Notes: generated by a model not told the origin, from the letters alone. 64,000 bases of DNA from Stromatinia cepivora (GCA_014898415.1 RCTD01000004.1:681001-745000), one strand, 5' to 3'. Positions 52,076 through 64,000 are shown, counted from the first letter of the stretch. Numbers and translations are program-made.

Positions 52076-54637
52076 CATTTCAAATCTATTATCTTGTTAT
52101 ATTATAATCTTTTACTTTATTACAAATCCTTCCTAACTTCATCAACCCAGAAGTATAATATATTATACTATATGTATACCTCATCATATTAAATATTCGG
52201 ACTTTGCCGATCATCTATTATACTATATAATAATCCTATATTATATTTTGATCATCATTATATAAACTTTCAATTTATAAACAATTTATAATAAACAAAT
52301 AACTTTATTAATAATATTATTATTATAAAATAATCCCCTTTTATTTCTTCTTTAAAGAAAATCCAATAATTATCAAAGATTAATCTTCCTCAGATTTATT
52401 CTAACTATAAACAATCCACTCCTAAACCTAAGAAAGAATTCAAGAACTTTTCGAAATCGTAACAATTACTCCTTAAATCCAATATTTCTATAAAGCAATC
52501 ATCTATCGCTATTTCGATTATACAACAAATTATAAAAAAATAAGATCTTCAATAAGATTCTAATAGTGAATAAAAATCTAATAAAAAATCCAATAGAAAA
52601 TCAAATAAAGAAGATTCTAATAACAACAATATTTCTGAAGATCAAATGCTCTTATACAAACAATCATTAATCTTAACTATTATCCCGTTCCTATCTATCT
52701 CCTATACATTTTCCACTTCAAATATATCTTCTTCCGTTATTCTACAATTTCGATACCTTTTCCCTGATATATATAAAACTATAGATCAATTTATTAATAT
52801 AACAAATTTATATTAACAAATTCCAATTAAATAAAATATAGATAATTAATTTATTCTAACTACTTTTTCTTCTTTCGATATCGTTATAACCAATATAGAT
52901 TATATTGTTCATAATAATATAACTATCAATAATCCTTTTAATTAGATTATCTATATATATTAATATATAATAAAGGTACTATAAAACTTGAATACATTTT
53001 CATAATATATTGATCATAATTATTATAAGAATCTTTATAAAATCAAGATTTAATATAAATCAATAAAACAGAATTATAAAACTATAATCCAAATATATTA
53101 TTTCAATATATAATTGATAAAGGAACAAGATTAATAATTGTGATAATATTTTAAGGAACTGGTTTATATTGTTATTCAGAAAATCTAAAGTATTATTATT
53201 ATTTTTATAATAAAAGAACAAATTCGATTTTAAATTATAAATAAACTGAAGGAAATTGTTCAAGTTCATCAAAATACTTTATATAAAATATAGATTGAAT
53301 TTTATCGATAATATAAATTCCAATTACTTATAATCAATCGGGCGGATAATAAGGAAACTCAGATTAAAGATCTTTTTACTCAAGAATATCTGGACCCTAT
53401 ATTCCTTAACGAAAAGTTTTGTTAGTAAATAAATGATTTTCAAGTTTATATTCAGGATGTAATAACTGAATTTCGAAATCAATAAGATTAAAGTTAATTT
53501 GTTGATATTGATTCTATTATATATATTCTTCAGGAATATATTATATTTCAAAGGTTAACCAATATCTGTATAAACATTGAGAATCTTCGAAACTTTGTTT
53601 TTCGAAATTCAGTTTCGATTTTAATTCATTATTATGTTTTGATAATCTATTTAAATTCGGAAGTATAAATATGTCAAAATTTGTTCAATAAAGATTTTAT
53701 ATAAAACTAGATTTATAAAACAACAAATATAATCCGGAACAATTTCATTATTATCCAAATTGGATTTATAATTGGTAATAGTAATAATAATAATAATAAA
53801 GGATTATCATTATCTTATTGTTTTATTATTATAAAAGGATAAGATCCTGATAATGGAAATAATAATAATGATAATAATGATTATAGATCTTTTGATTGAT
53901 TATTAAGGATTTCGTTTACTCTCAGATTAGATCTTTTGTATTATTCGAATGATACTAAAGATTATCTTTTTTGTACTTTGGAATGTTTTATTTATTTTGT
54001 TTTTATTATTGTTATAATCAATTTAATGTATTTAAATAAACCTTCAATTTATAATGGCCGAGATTTGTTCAAGTTTTGATTTTGATGGATGAAAGTTGAG
54101 TCTTACCTCGAAACTTATTAAAAGAGTTTCTTTTACAATTTATATCACATCAATTAAATCGGATCTTTCTTAATTGATAAGGCTCAATTTTAATACTAAT
54201 AAAAGATCAGCCAAATCAAGAGATTAGGTTTTATAGATTATTAAGGGAATTACATTCAATCCCTCAAGGATCGATTCAAAGATAATATTAAGGTTCATTG
54301 TAATATTGAGAAGATAAGGAAGCTCAAATACAACAACGATATAGTCCAATATCTTATTGAATTTCTGGACCTCAATGAAATTGTATAATAATTAGGAACC
54401 ATTTTTCAATACTATATTACTCGATTTATTCTAATCGAAATAACCAAATTGGTCCACTTTCGTCTTAATAGAATACTAAATATTGATAAAGAATTTATCT
54501 TTACTATTCAAAAAGTAGGATAGATTTATAAAAATATATTGATCAACCCGGGTTTGATTTATTAGGGAAAAGGTGCGCCCATTTCGACAATGGAGTATTC
54601 GAAATTAGGCTGATATAATTATAAAAAGTAAAATATT
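52076..54637. other. AT-rich decayed repeat DNA, not classified
   Basis: Extremely AT-rich (13% G+C in the line at 53041-53100). The longest open frames (minus, 53060-53272 and 53324-53551) have no readable domain. Probably heavily mutated retroelement sequence, but no diagnostic motif survives. It contains many TAA-type simple repeats. Confidence 0.5.
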
Positions 54638-54919
54638 TGTCACGAATCGTGAACCACAGGAGGCTAACCACGTGATACCTCTTATCTCCCATATCAATTT
54701 ATGAGCTGATCATCCGTGCGCATGCGTTACGAATCATACGATTTAATATGGTAAAATGGTAACCCTAATAACGCATACGCACAACCCTGCAGCCCACAAA
54801 TGGGTATTTGTGTATATATATCTAGTTGCTCCTTACGAGCCATAGTTCTTCAGTTGTAGATTCTAAGGAATATAATTGACCCTGTTTATTCAGCTCTACT
54901 ACGGCTCTTGTGCGTCACA
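54638..54919 (+). repeat. LTR copy, 282 bp, probably solo
   Basis: Starts TGTCACGAATC and ends GCGTCACA. Two further copies of exactly 282 bp lie inverted at 57123-57404 and 57622-57903. The pentamer ATATT stands directly on both sides (54633-54637 and 54920-54924), so this looks like a solo LTR left after recombination of a full element. It is much less mutated than the other two (45% G+C in one sampled line, against 20% in a line of the 57123 copy). It could alternatively be the 5' LTR of the + strand pol remnant that follows, with ATATT matching by chance. Confidence 0.85.
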
Positions 54920-55477
54920 ATATTCACTTCAATTATGATTAAAGTTAATCCTCAAAAACAAAGGAAAAATGTTCCAATACTATAATATCCATAAAAGACA
55001 AAAAATGAATTATATCTAAAAATATATTATAAAATATAAATCAGAATAATATCGATCAATGAAAAAAGGAAAAAATCTTGTATTAAAGATATAATAGAAA
55101 TAATTATTACATTTTAAAATACTTTATAAAAAAAGATATTATAGAAAAGGATCTATCGCTAATTATAATAAAAATATTTGTTATTAAAAGAAAACTTATA
55201 GAAAACAAATCTGTTAAATCCTTTTCCAAAAAAGTCAAGATTGATATAATCTCAATTCAATTCTTTTCAGAAACTAATCATCGATTTATAGAATTAGAAG
55301 ATTCAGACCAGAATTTTTAAATAGATTCTATCTTTTATTATATAGATCAAAATTTATAAATAATGAAATAATGGTTGTCGCTATATTTAAAAAATATAAT
55401 TTAGAAATACCCGAAATTAATAAACAAGCAAAAATGGAATTATAATCTGGTGTTAGACCGGTAATTATTATGATATT

Positions 55478-55667
55478 TGTTACGAACCTCAACTACGAAA
55501 CTAGGGCTAGCCGAAAGCGGGCCGAATTGTACGCTAGTTTGAAGAGTTTTCACCTATATAGAGGGGAATTCTTTTATACCATTTAGAGAAAGTAATGAAA
55601 AGTCTTGATTCTAAACCCAAACCTATTGTTATTCGAAATTAATCGATTCTTTGCTGTGATTCTCACA
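55478..55667. repeat. Solo LTR of a third family, 190 bp
   Basis: Begins TGTTACGAACC and ends GATTCTCACA, with the pentamer ATATT directly outside both ends (55473-55477 and 55668-55672). Base composition is near normal (47% G+C for the line at 55501-55560) although surrounded by very AT-rich DNA, so it arrived after the neighbours decayed or escaped mutation. No other copy in the window, so orientation and family are unknown. Confidence 0.8.
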
Positions 55668-56363
55668 ATATTGCATTATAGAAATTCGAAATGGTCGATT
55701 CGAGTACTTTTAGATTCAGATAATTCAATACTAATATTGTCCAATGATAAAGCAGAACAATAAAGAATCGAAACCTATACAAAAGTAATCATACAAATTA
55801 TAATGATTTTCAATATTTCTCCTATTATTGGAGATAATGAACGATTTACTTCTAAGCTAATAATACAATATAACAAGTATTTCTTTCAAATTGTTTTCGA
55901 ATTTAATAGATTTGACGATAATTGTAATACTATCTTATCCCAATAATGATTTGAGGAATATCCCTTAAACAATTTCTTTAATATTATCGAAGCTATTATC
56001 TTCATCTCCGAATAATACTTATAATATTATATCAAACTAAAAATCAATTCTACCTCAATTCAAAAAGAAAACACTGAAGATCATATTCTGCCCGAATTTC
56101 GTAAATTCCTTTTTATTATAAGCAAAAAAGCTTCGTTTTGTTTATTAAATAAATAATCCTGGGATTATATTATCGACTTTTAAGAAAATACTATTTCATT
56201 CTGAAAACCGTTATATATAATATCTATAAAAAAATTAGCAATTCTCAAATTATAATTTAAGAATATATTATTGATCAAAAGAATCTGTTTTTCAACTTCA
56301 AAATGTAATATACCTTTTATATTCATTAATAAAAAAGATTTTATTGATCCTTTTTGATCAATA

Positions 56364-57122
56364 ATTGATTTCAAAGGGCTTAATAGGATTACTATCTCTA
56401 CACAATATTCAATTCTTTTAATTTCAAAATTATAAGTTTAATTGGGAATTGTAAAATGATTTATTAAGATTGATTTAAAATCAGGATTCTTTTTTATATA
56501 TATCAAAAAAAGGGATGAATAGAAAACAGCATTCAGATACAAATATAGATTATTTAAATACTATATAATGTCTATAAGATTAATCAATGCTTCAATTATA
56601 TTCCAAGGAATGATAAACAGAATCTTTAAAGGTTTAATTGATATAAATATATTAATCTATCTAAATGATATCTTAATATATATCGAGATTATCAAAGAAT
56701 ATAACAAACTTATCAAAAAAATTCTAACTCGATTATTGAAATATAATCTCATAATAATATTCAAGAAATGTTATTGGTATATTATTAATATAGAATTCTT
56801 AGATTTCGATATTGAATTCGAAAATATCAAGATATTATAGAACAAAGTATTATATATCATGAAATAGAAATCATCAAAGAGTTTTAAAGAATATTAACAA
56901 TTCATTAGCTTTTTTAATTTCTATAAATAATTTATCAAGAATTTTTTTATTATAATCAAATTTTTAACGAATATTAATAAGATAGATAAAAGAAATTGAA
57001 TGTAAATAATAGAAATAACTATAGTATTCGAAGATCTCAAAAAAGTATTTATTTATATTTCAATTTTAATTCATTTTCAATTAACAAAGTCAATTATAAT
57101 CGAAACGGATTTATTTGATTAT
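56364..57122 (+). pseudogene. Ty3/gypsy reverse transcriptase and start of RNase H, decayed
   Basis: One register is readable for about 250 codons without a frameshift but with many TAA/TAG stops. It carries the RT blocks IDFKGLNRITI, FIKIDLKSGFFFI, then LINASIIFQGMINR, ILIYLNDILIY and FLDFDIEFENIKIL, and after more stops FISFFNFY and the RNase H start IIIETDLFDY. The catalytic YxDD box reads YLND, a GAT-to-AAT change that removes one catalytic Asp. The longest clean piece is 56568-56840. The reading stops exactly at the DY codons of RNase H because of the LTR at 57123. Confidence 0.9.
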
Positions 57123-57404
57123 TGTGACGCACAAGAGCCGTAATAGAGCTGAATAAACAGGGTCAATTATATTCCTTAGAATCTACAATTGAAGAACTAT
57201 AACTTGTAAAAAGCGACTAGATATATATATACAAATATTTATTTGTGGGTTATAGGGTTGTATATATGTATTATTAGGGTTATTATTTTATTATATTAAA
57301 TTGTATAATTTGTAATACATATATATAGATGATTAATCTACAAATTGATATGGGAGATAAAAGGTATTATATAGTTAATCTTCTGTGGTTCATAATTCGT
57401 AATA
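57123..57404 (-). repeat. LTR copy, 282 bp, heavily mutated
   Basis: Starts TGTGACGCACAAG, aligned gap-free to the copy at 57622. Followed by CTT/CCCCC-rich sequence corresponding to a polypurine tract on the minus strand, so it is a 3' LTR of a minus-strand element. Together with the 217 bases after it, it forms a 499-bp unit repeated directly by the next copy. Confidence 0.9.
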
Positions 57405-57621
57405 TTACTTCCCCCTTTGGAAAAGTTTGCCTTTAAGTATTTCACTTTTTTGTTCTATTGTTATTTCATCGGAAACTAGATTTTGTGAAAATTTATAAGC
57501 TTTAAATCAATTAGATTGATCATTTTGATTGATTTGGTTAATTTACTGGAAATTGATCAAATTGACCAAAATTATTGACCAAATTGATCAAAATGATGAA
57601 TGAATTAATCAAATCGATTAA

Positions 57622-57903
57622 TGTGACGCATAAGAGCCGTAGTAGAGCTGAATAAACAGGGTCAATTATGTTCTTTAGAATCTACAATTGAAGAACTATG
57701 GCTTGTAAAGAGCGACTAGATATATATACACAAATACCCATTTGTGAATTGCAGGGTTATATATATATATTATTAAGGTTACCATTTTACTATACTAAAT
57801 TGTATGATTCGTAATATATACATATAGATGATCAGCTCATAAATTGATATAGAAGATAAGAGATATTATATAGTTAACCTCCTATAATTTACGATTTGTG
57901 ATA
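57622..57903 (-). repeat. LTR copy, 282 bp, 3' LTR of minus-strand gypsy element
   Basis: Starts TGTGACGCATAAG and ends TTGTGATA. CTACCCCTCCC follows directly, the complement of a polypurine tract. Differences from the 54638 copy (inverted) are essentially all transitions, e.g. TGCGTATGCG there against TATATATATA here. Confidence 0.9.
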
Positions 57904-59555
57904 CTACCCCTCCCTTCGGAAAAGCTCGCCTTCAAGTGTTTCATTCCTTTGTTTCATTATTATTTCATTGGAAACCAGGTTTTGTAAAGGTTTATAAACT
58001 TTAAATCAATTAGATTAATCATTTTGGTTGATTTGGTCAATTTACTGGAAATTAACCAAATTAACCAAATTGACCAAATTTATCGACCAAATTAACCAAA
58101 ATGACGAATGAATTGATCAAATCAACTAAATCATTCATCAATTGATTAAATTAATATTGATTCGTATTCTTCTTGATTTGAGGAACCTTTAAAAGGAAAA
58201 AGTTTCAATAGAAAAGAAAAGGAGATTGAATTATAATATAATGATAATAAATAATTAATATGATCAATTCCGAAATCGATTAAATTAATCGACCAAATTG
58301 ATTAAATCAATCAATTTAAACGAAATCGATAGAAATAATATTATACTTCGTTTTTACTATATTCAAGTTTCCTTTTGTATGATTTTTTAAATAATTATAG
58401 ATATGAGTTTTTTGAAATATATTGTTTTTGTATTATCTTAATGATGATAATTCGTTTATTATATAAAGCTTGGGCTATATATGTATACAATCAAATTCTC
58501 TTGAATTTGTATAGGTTTTCAATTCTTTTATAATTGTATATATATATATTATTATAAAATCATAATATCTAATCTATTATATTAAAGAATACTTTTCTTT
58601 CCTTTAATTTCATAAATAAATTGTTATCTATATAATTATAATTATTCTTTTTGTTCTTATAAAACTTTATTCAATCAATTAATTGATTGGGAGGATTAGG
58701 TAATATTGAATTGATCAAATGAAAATCGTACAAAAGATATAATAATGTTTTAAGATCAAAAGCAAAATACCAGATAAAATCAGTATCGTTATTAAACCAT
58801 GAAACTTTATATAATAAAATTTTTCGTATTTTCTTTATTATTAGAATCTTTTTTATTTTTTATTCCGAATCATCAATTATATTAATAAGCGGAGATGGTT
58901 CGAGTATCTAATCAGGAAGAGGATCGTTATATATCTTATATAATCGATCTGAAGGGAAAACAGAATGAATTTTCATTGTAATCAGAAATTCGAGTTTAAA
59001 AAAGCTCCTAGATCGATCAATGATTTTAAATCTTTTTTGAATTAGGAAGTCCAATTTCTTAGATGATCTTTGGATAGGATAATTCTTTATATTGAATTAT
59101 ATATAATCTTCGATATCGAAATCGATTTTATATTGATAAATATTCATGGATTTCGATATCTTAGCTTAAATATGTAATAAATCTTCTTTTGTTTATATAA
59201 AAGCTAATTTATTGTGTTCTATATATATATAGGTATTACATATATTTATATCGTCTATTGATTTATTAGCGTCTTTCTTCTATTCTTATATACATTTCGG
59301 TGTATACCTGTATAAAGTTTTGTAGAATATGAATCCTTTTAAGGAATTATATAGAAAAATAAATTGTGTATAATCTATTATAGATAGGAATTCTAATTAA
59401 TCGTTTTGATAATAATTAATAAATAATTTTAATTATTATTAAAGGTACTGATTATAGATTTCAATTTGATCATCGATTTGGGGATGGTGAATAATGGATA
59501 GTTTGAGATTGGTTTTTAGGATTTGGTTGAATTCCTTTTAAAACTATAATATGAA

Positions 59556-59753
59556 TTAGGGATTGCGATTTGATATTATAATATTAAAGAGATCATAATA
59601 TCGATATATATGGTAAAAATATAATTGTATTTGAATTTGAATATTGATTGATTTGTAATAAGATATGGAGATAATTTGCTTTATTAATCGATCAATAATG
59701 ATTAAAATGTTATTATATCCGTATTTATCTTTATTAAAGCTGCAATAATTCAT
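59556..59753 (-). pseudogene. Ty3/gypsy integrase core fragment
   Basis: Reads DKYGYNNILIIIDRLIKQ, then YYKSINIQ and YYDLFNIIISNRNP, matching the integrase core with the first catalytic Asp (IIIDRLIK) present. The second (normally in VSDRGP-like) is Asn in SNRNP, a G-to-A change. Flanking integrase sequence continues with stops on both sides. Confidence 0.85.
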
Positions 59754-60834
59754 AATGATATATTATTATATTCGATTAGGAATCGAAAATGGATGTAATA
59801 AATTAGGGGTACAATCGTATAAAACAGAACTATATTTGCAAATATAACAATTACATATATATCTAGTTATAATATCGTTTATTCTGGGCCAATAGTATTA
59901 TTGAGATAATAAAAGGTAGATTTTGCTTATATTAGAATAAACAATGGAAATGGAATTATAAACTTCACGAATCAAATAAATTCGAAGGTTATCGATGTTA
60001 GGTATCATCAGATGATCATTGTAAAGCAAAAGGTCATTTTGGAGTGATATATACTTGTGATCTTGGGTAGCTTATATTCTGAATACTAGCAAGCTATTTG
60101 TAGTTTTATTTGCTTCGATAATATAGTTAATTAAATCGAATTAAGGAGCGATTTTACTTAAATCGATATTAGTAATCACTGTTTTATCTGGATAATACTT
60201 TTGTAAAGCTTTTCTTATAATTTCAGTATCAATTTGATTATCTTTAATAAACTACTAAAGGCGATTCTTTTTTTTGATATAATTCTGAAAATCCAATTTG
60301 TTAATTCGATGAATTAAAGTGTTAACGAGAAGGTTATCTTTTTTAGGGCGATATATAATAATGAAGTTATAATTAACTAAAACTTTTATTCAGCGAATTT
60401 GTCGGACATTGAAAGTTTTGATAATCATAAAATATTCGAGGGTCTTATAATCGGTATAAACCTTGATTTTATATGATGAACCAGCGGTTCCGTTTTTCAA
60501 TAATTGAGAGATCAAATAATTGATAGCATTTCTTTATTATAAACTTTGTAGTTCAGTTTAGTAATAATCATAGTTTTAGAGAAATAAATTACGGGAAATC
60601 TATCTTCGTTATACTATTGTAATAACATATTAGCAACTATTCCATCGAATATATCTATTTCGAATATATAGGGGAATCGATAATTATAATATTGTAGAAA
60701 TGAAGCGGAAATAAACTTTTTCTTCAAAATATTGAATACATTTTGGTATACTTCATCAAATACGAATTTAACATTTGCTTTAATGAATTCATTGAAAAGT
60801 TTCGCTATTATACCATAATCCTTAATAAATCATC

Positions 60835-61519
60835 AATAAAAATTACAAAAACCGAGGAATGATTGGATCTCTTTTATTATTATCAGAAAAATCCAGTTCT
60901 CAATTATCTCAATCTTTTCAGGGTTTATCTTTATTTCTTTAATAGAAATGATAAAACCCAAGTATTTGATATATATAATATTAAATTCGCATTTCTTGAG
61001 ATCCGTTTATAGATCAACAATTTTTAATTGTTCGAGAATTAATTTAATATAAGTTTAATACTCTTTTTTGTTTTCAAAATAAATTAGAATATCGTCGAGA
61101 TATATTATATAAAAGATATCTAAATAATCGAATAGAATATCATTTATATAATACTAATAGATTATAGAATTATTCATTAATCCGAATAATACAACCTTAT
61201 ATTTGTATAATCCATATCAGATTCGAAAGATAATATATTCTTCCAAAATAGGATCCATTTTTATATAATAAAAAGTTTAACGAATATTGAATTTAGTAAA
61301 GACCTTAATATTAGAAAGTTGAAAAAGCGTTTCGTCAATCAAAAAAAGAGGATATCGATTTTTATATATCAAGGAATTCAATAATCTGAAGTTTATATAG
61401 AATTTCAAATTATTATTGAGTTTCTTGATGAATAGAATAAATGTAATATAAGGAGCTTGATTAAATTCAATGAAATCTTTGTTGAAATTATCCATAATAT
61501 ATTCTTTGATGATTTCCAA
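60835..61519 (-). pseudogene. Ty3/gypsy reverse transcriptase, decayed
   Basis: Readable RT blocks in one register: FIEFNQAPYITFILFIKK, then FYINFRLLNSLIYKNRYPLFL, FTKFNIR, an intact YLDD box (IIYLDDILIY), and later FLGFCNFY. In-frame stops interrupt it, mostly TAG/TAA where Trp, Gln or Arg is usual. The longest clean piece is 61519-61277. The RT differs from that of the + strand element, so two gypsy lineages are nested here. Confidence 0.88.
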
Positions 61520-64000
61520 TTGTTTTAAGGATATCTTATAAAATGGGCTATAATGTAAAGTTTGTTTTCTTTTATCTTTTAATATAATTTTATAATTATA
61601 AGATTGGTTAGGAGGTAAAATGTTTGATTTATATTTGGAAAAGATTCGATGATATTATTGATATTCAAATAGTATTTCAGATTCTGAATCGATTTTGATT
61701 AATGCTCGATCGAATTTCTTTCGAATTTTTGTATTCTTGAATTCAATTAAGGTAATCAGTATTTTTTTTTCTGTATATTGTTTGTTTTATTGGAAATCTA
61801 TTATATTATCAAATTCTTTTAAAATAATAATAAAGAGTTCAATTTGTTTATCTTTTTTGTATTCTAATTAGAATTTATCGGATTTGAGTATATATAAATT
61901 GAGGATTTCGGGTAATATATAAAGGAGGTATTCGTAGATCTACAATAATAGTATAATTGGTTAGAAAAAAGGTGAATTGAATTTGAAAGAAATCGGGATT
62001 TTTTTTTTTTCAATAAAAGTTTATATTATATTCATATTTGAAGATTTTTATTATATATTATTAATTGCAATTGATTTGTTTAATTATAAATTTCTTCGAT
62101 TTCAATATTCTTTGAATTGATTATTTTGTTGATTAATATTTTATTAGATTAATCGATTAATCTTCTGTTTGCGAAAGGATGATTGAATAATAAAAAGATT
62201 ATTCGAATAGGAAATGGTATAAGGTTTCTCTTTAAGTTATTCGAAATATCAATTGAAATAATCGAACTTTACTTGAATCTTTGATAACCAAAGTTTATTT
62301 AAAATAATATTATAATTCCTTAATTCAATAATAAAAAAGGGATAAAAGATTATTCACAATTATTGATTGTTAAATTAAGAAATGTAAAATGGATAATAAT
62401 ATAATCTTATATATTATTATACTCTTTAACTTCAATTGAAACTTTAAGCGATATAATTCTAAATTTAAATATAGGAAATAAACAAATAAAGAATATAGTA
62501 TTAATAAAAGCAAATCTATTTGCTTCAAAATTAATGAATACTCTTGATCGATAAATGTAACCATTTTTCGAAAGATTGTAGGGAAAGGTAAATGCTTTTC
62601 TTTTTATAAGTTTGATTAGATTAAGAAATCTTATATCTTGTATAGTATTTAAAATGGAGATAGAGTCTAAATGTTTAGTTTTAAATGTTTTTCTTTTTCT
62701 AAATGAGTATTCTATATAACTTCAATTATAATTTCTAAATTGAAGTTTTCTTCAGCATTCTGATATTTTTTGAATTCTTCTGCTTCTTCTTGTATTATCT
62801 CAATCTTATTGAAATTATCAATATGAAATATCGATATATATATTGTTTTAAAAGAGGGAGAAAGCGATAAGTATTTGAAGTTCGAATAGTTATTAGGTGC
62901 AATGGGGCCGGTATATTCGGGAAGGGCATTCCGGGGTGGAAATGGTTTCAGGAATATAGAAATTCCAAAATTGGAGTTATTAAAGTTCCAAAAGGGTTGC
63001 AAAAGATTTATAATAATCATTGATTTGTAAATAATTATAGAAATTTTTTGATCAATATAATATTGGTTTTGTTTTCATAATAAAACTTCGTTTTGATTTA
63101 TTTTAGTAAATATATTTACGAATTCTTTTATAATCTTATAATCCTTAATAGATATTACTACTATTTGCAAAAGAAAATCAGAAATCTTTTGTTCGAAATT
63201 TTTGAATAAAATTTTATCATTAATAATCTTTACTTGGATAATAAGTAATCTGAATTTCCTATATCATTTTAGAAAATTGTTATATCGAATTGTATTAAGT
63301 ATGACCCATATCTCATATTGAAAGCGAGTATCATCAATTTTAGTCGGATTCTAATAGATCGTTATAAGCTATTCAATCAATTCGAATATTGTAAATCAGG
63401 GCATTCATATATAAAGAGTATAATAATATATTTGTATTTCCGATTCGGTTTGATCGATTATATATATATAATATTACATTTCATTTTTAAATAATATAAT
63501 ATATAATTCAAATCGTTCTATAATCAATAATTATTATAAACTAATTTTAGATTCAATATCATCATTAAGTTTAATAATAAGATTTGTAGGTTTTGGAGTA
63601 TATATATCTTGTTGCGAATTATAATTGATATAAAAATATGATCTTGATCGATTAGATCGGTTTTTTGAATAAAGGAACCCTTGATTATTAGATAAATTGT
63701 TATTTTTTGAAAGGGAAAGAGAATCTTTGGAGGGCTTTGAATAATTAGATCGTTTGATCAAAGTTTTCTTCCTTTGATTTCGGGATCTTCGGATTTGTTT
63801 GAATGAAGATCCTTAGGTTTCGATTAAGGGAATAAAGGGAATCCCAGGTATTATTGTTGATTTGGATGCTTGTATAAGTATCACTTAGGGTTCAGAAGAA
63901 GGTTGCATTATTGCGGAATTTGTTGTCATTATAGCTTTCAATTGTCGATTCTTCTCTTTTAAATTCATAATTATTATATAGAGATCTTATAATTGTAATG

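Larger units (their letters stand above)
54920..57122 (+). mobile_element. Remnant of + strand Ty3/gypsy retrotransposon
   Basis: AT-rich, with recognisable pol only in its last part (separate entry). The 5' portion should hold gag and protease but is too mutated to read. It carries a solo LTR insertion at 55478-55667 and ends abruptly at 57122, inside RNase H, where the minus-strand element begins. No own LTR is assigned with confidence. Confidence 0.7.
57123..64000 (-). mobile_element. Minus-strand Ty3/gypsy retrotransposon, decayed, runs off window
   Basis: Order on the minus strand from right to left: a gag/protease-like region (poorly readable pieces at about 62.7-63.8 kb), reverse transcriptase (about 61.5-60.8), RNase H (about 60.8-60.3), integrase (about 60.0-59.5), tail, polypurine tract and 3' LTR (57622-57903), plus a duplicated LTR-tail unit (57123-57621). 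RT before integrase identifies Ty3/gypsy rather than copia. The 5' LTR lies beyond position 64000. The element sits inside the RNase H region of the + strand element. Sampled G+C is 17% (line 61261-61320). The stretches at 57,500-57,620 and 58,010-58,330 are built of TTGACCAAAT/TTGATCAAAT-like short units. Confidence 0.85.

Noticed and set aside
57500..58330. Short TTGACCAAAT/TTGATCAAAT units as a possible CRISPR or satellite array
   Set aside because: Irregular unit length, no unique spacers, inside the tail of a retrotransposon in a eukaryotic genome.
50538..64000. Possibility that the AT-rich region is mitochondrial DNA or a contaminant
   Set aside because: It contains nuclear-type Ty3/gypsy and LTR structures with target duplications and is continuous with the nuclear gene arm; no mitochondrial gene seen.

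Overview
This window looks like nuclear DNA of a filamentous ascomycete. Genes are compact and split by short introns (about 49-220 nt) with fungal GTRNGT donors and CTAAC/CTGAC-like branch sites. The families present (eIF2B gamma, SRP19/Sec65, a Pex22-like protein, an EF-hand MscS channel, a RID/Masc1 DNA methyltransferase, a HET-domain gene, DUF7923 and DUF7924 genes) are typical of Pezizomycotina. Moderate G+C in the genes next to a very AT-rich transposon island suggests Leotiomycetes (Botrytis/Sclerotinia-like); that placement is inference.

Layout. About 3-46 kb is a gene-bearing arm: CCCH/DUF7923 gene (+, 3.1 kb), eIF2B gamma (-, 8.9), Pex22-like (-, 12.6), SRP19 (-, 19.1), RID-type cytosine methyltransferase (+, 21.9), truncated HET gene (+, 27.9), GPI-anchored type-B carboxylesterase (+, 30.6), DUF7924 gene (-, 33.7), BTB/K_tetra-like gene (-, 36.1), EF-hand MscS channel (-, 38.8) and YggS/PLPBP-type PLP-binding protein (+, 43.9). 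Spliced models were rebuilt by hand from splice signals; all keep frame. Between genes lie long spacers, several with strong strand asymmetry and microsatellites.

From 47.6 kb transposons dominate. A 1.38-kb Tc1/mariner copy has an uninterrupted reading register broken only by stop codons. From about 50.4 kb to the end the DNA is an AT-rich island (sampled lines 13-20% G+C) made of nested, decayed LTR retrotransposons: a 1.53-kb gag-only element with 150-bp LTRs, two solo LTRs (282 and 190 bp), a + strand Ty3/gypsy pol remnant, and a - strand Ty3/gypsy element inserted into the RNase H part of that remnant and running off the window. Related copies differ almost only by C:G to T:A transitions, many at CpA/TpG, and reading frames carry in-frame stops without frameshifts: the mark of repeat-induced point mutation (RIP).

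The window therefore holds both a candidate RIP enzyme (RID, with the diagnostic EQT triplet) and, about 23-40 kb away, the kind of product that enzyme is known to make. The other genes are unrelated housekeeping functions (translation initiation, protein targeting, peroxisome biogenesis, PLP homeostasis, ion channel) and show no operon-like logic.
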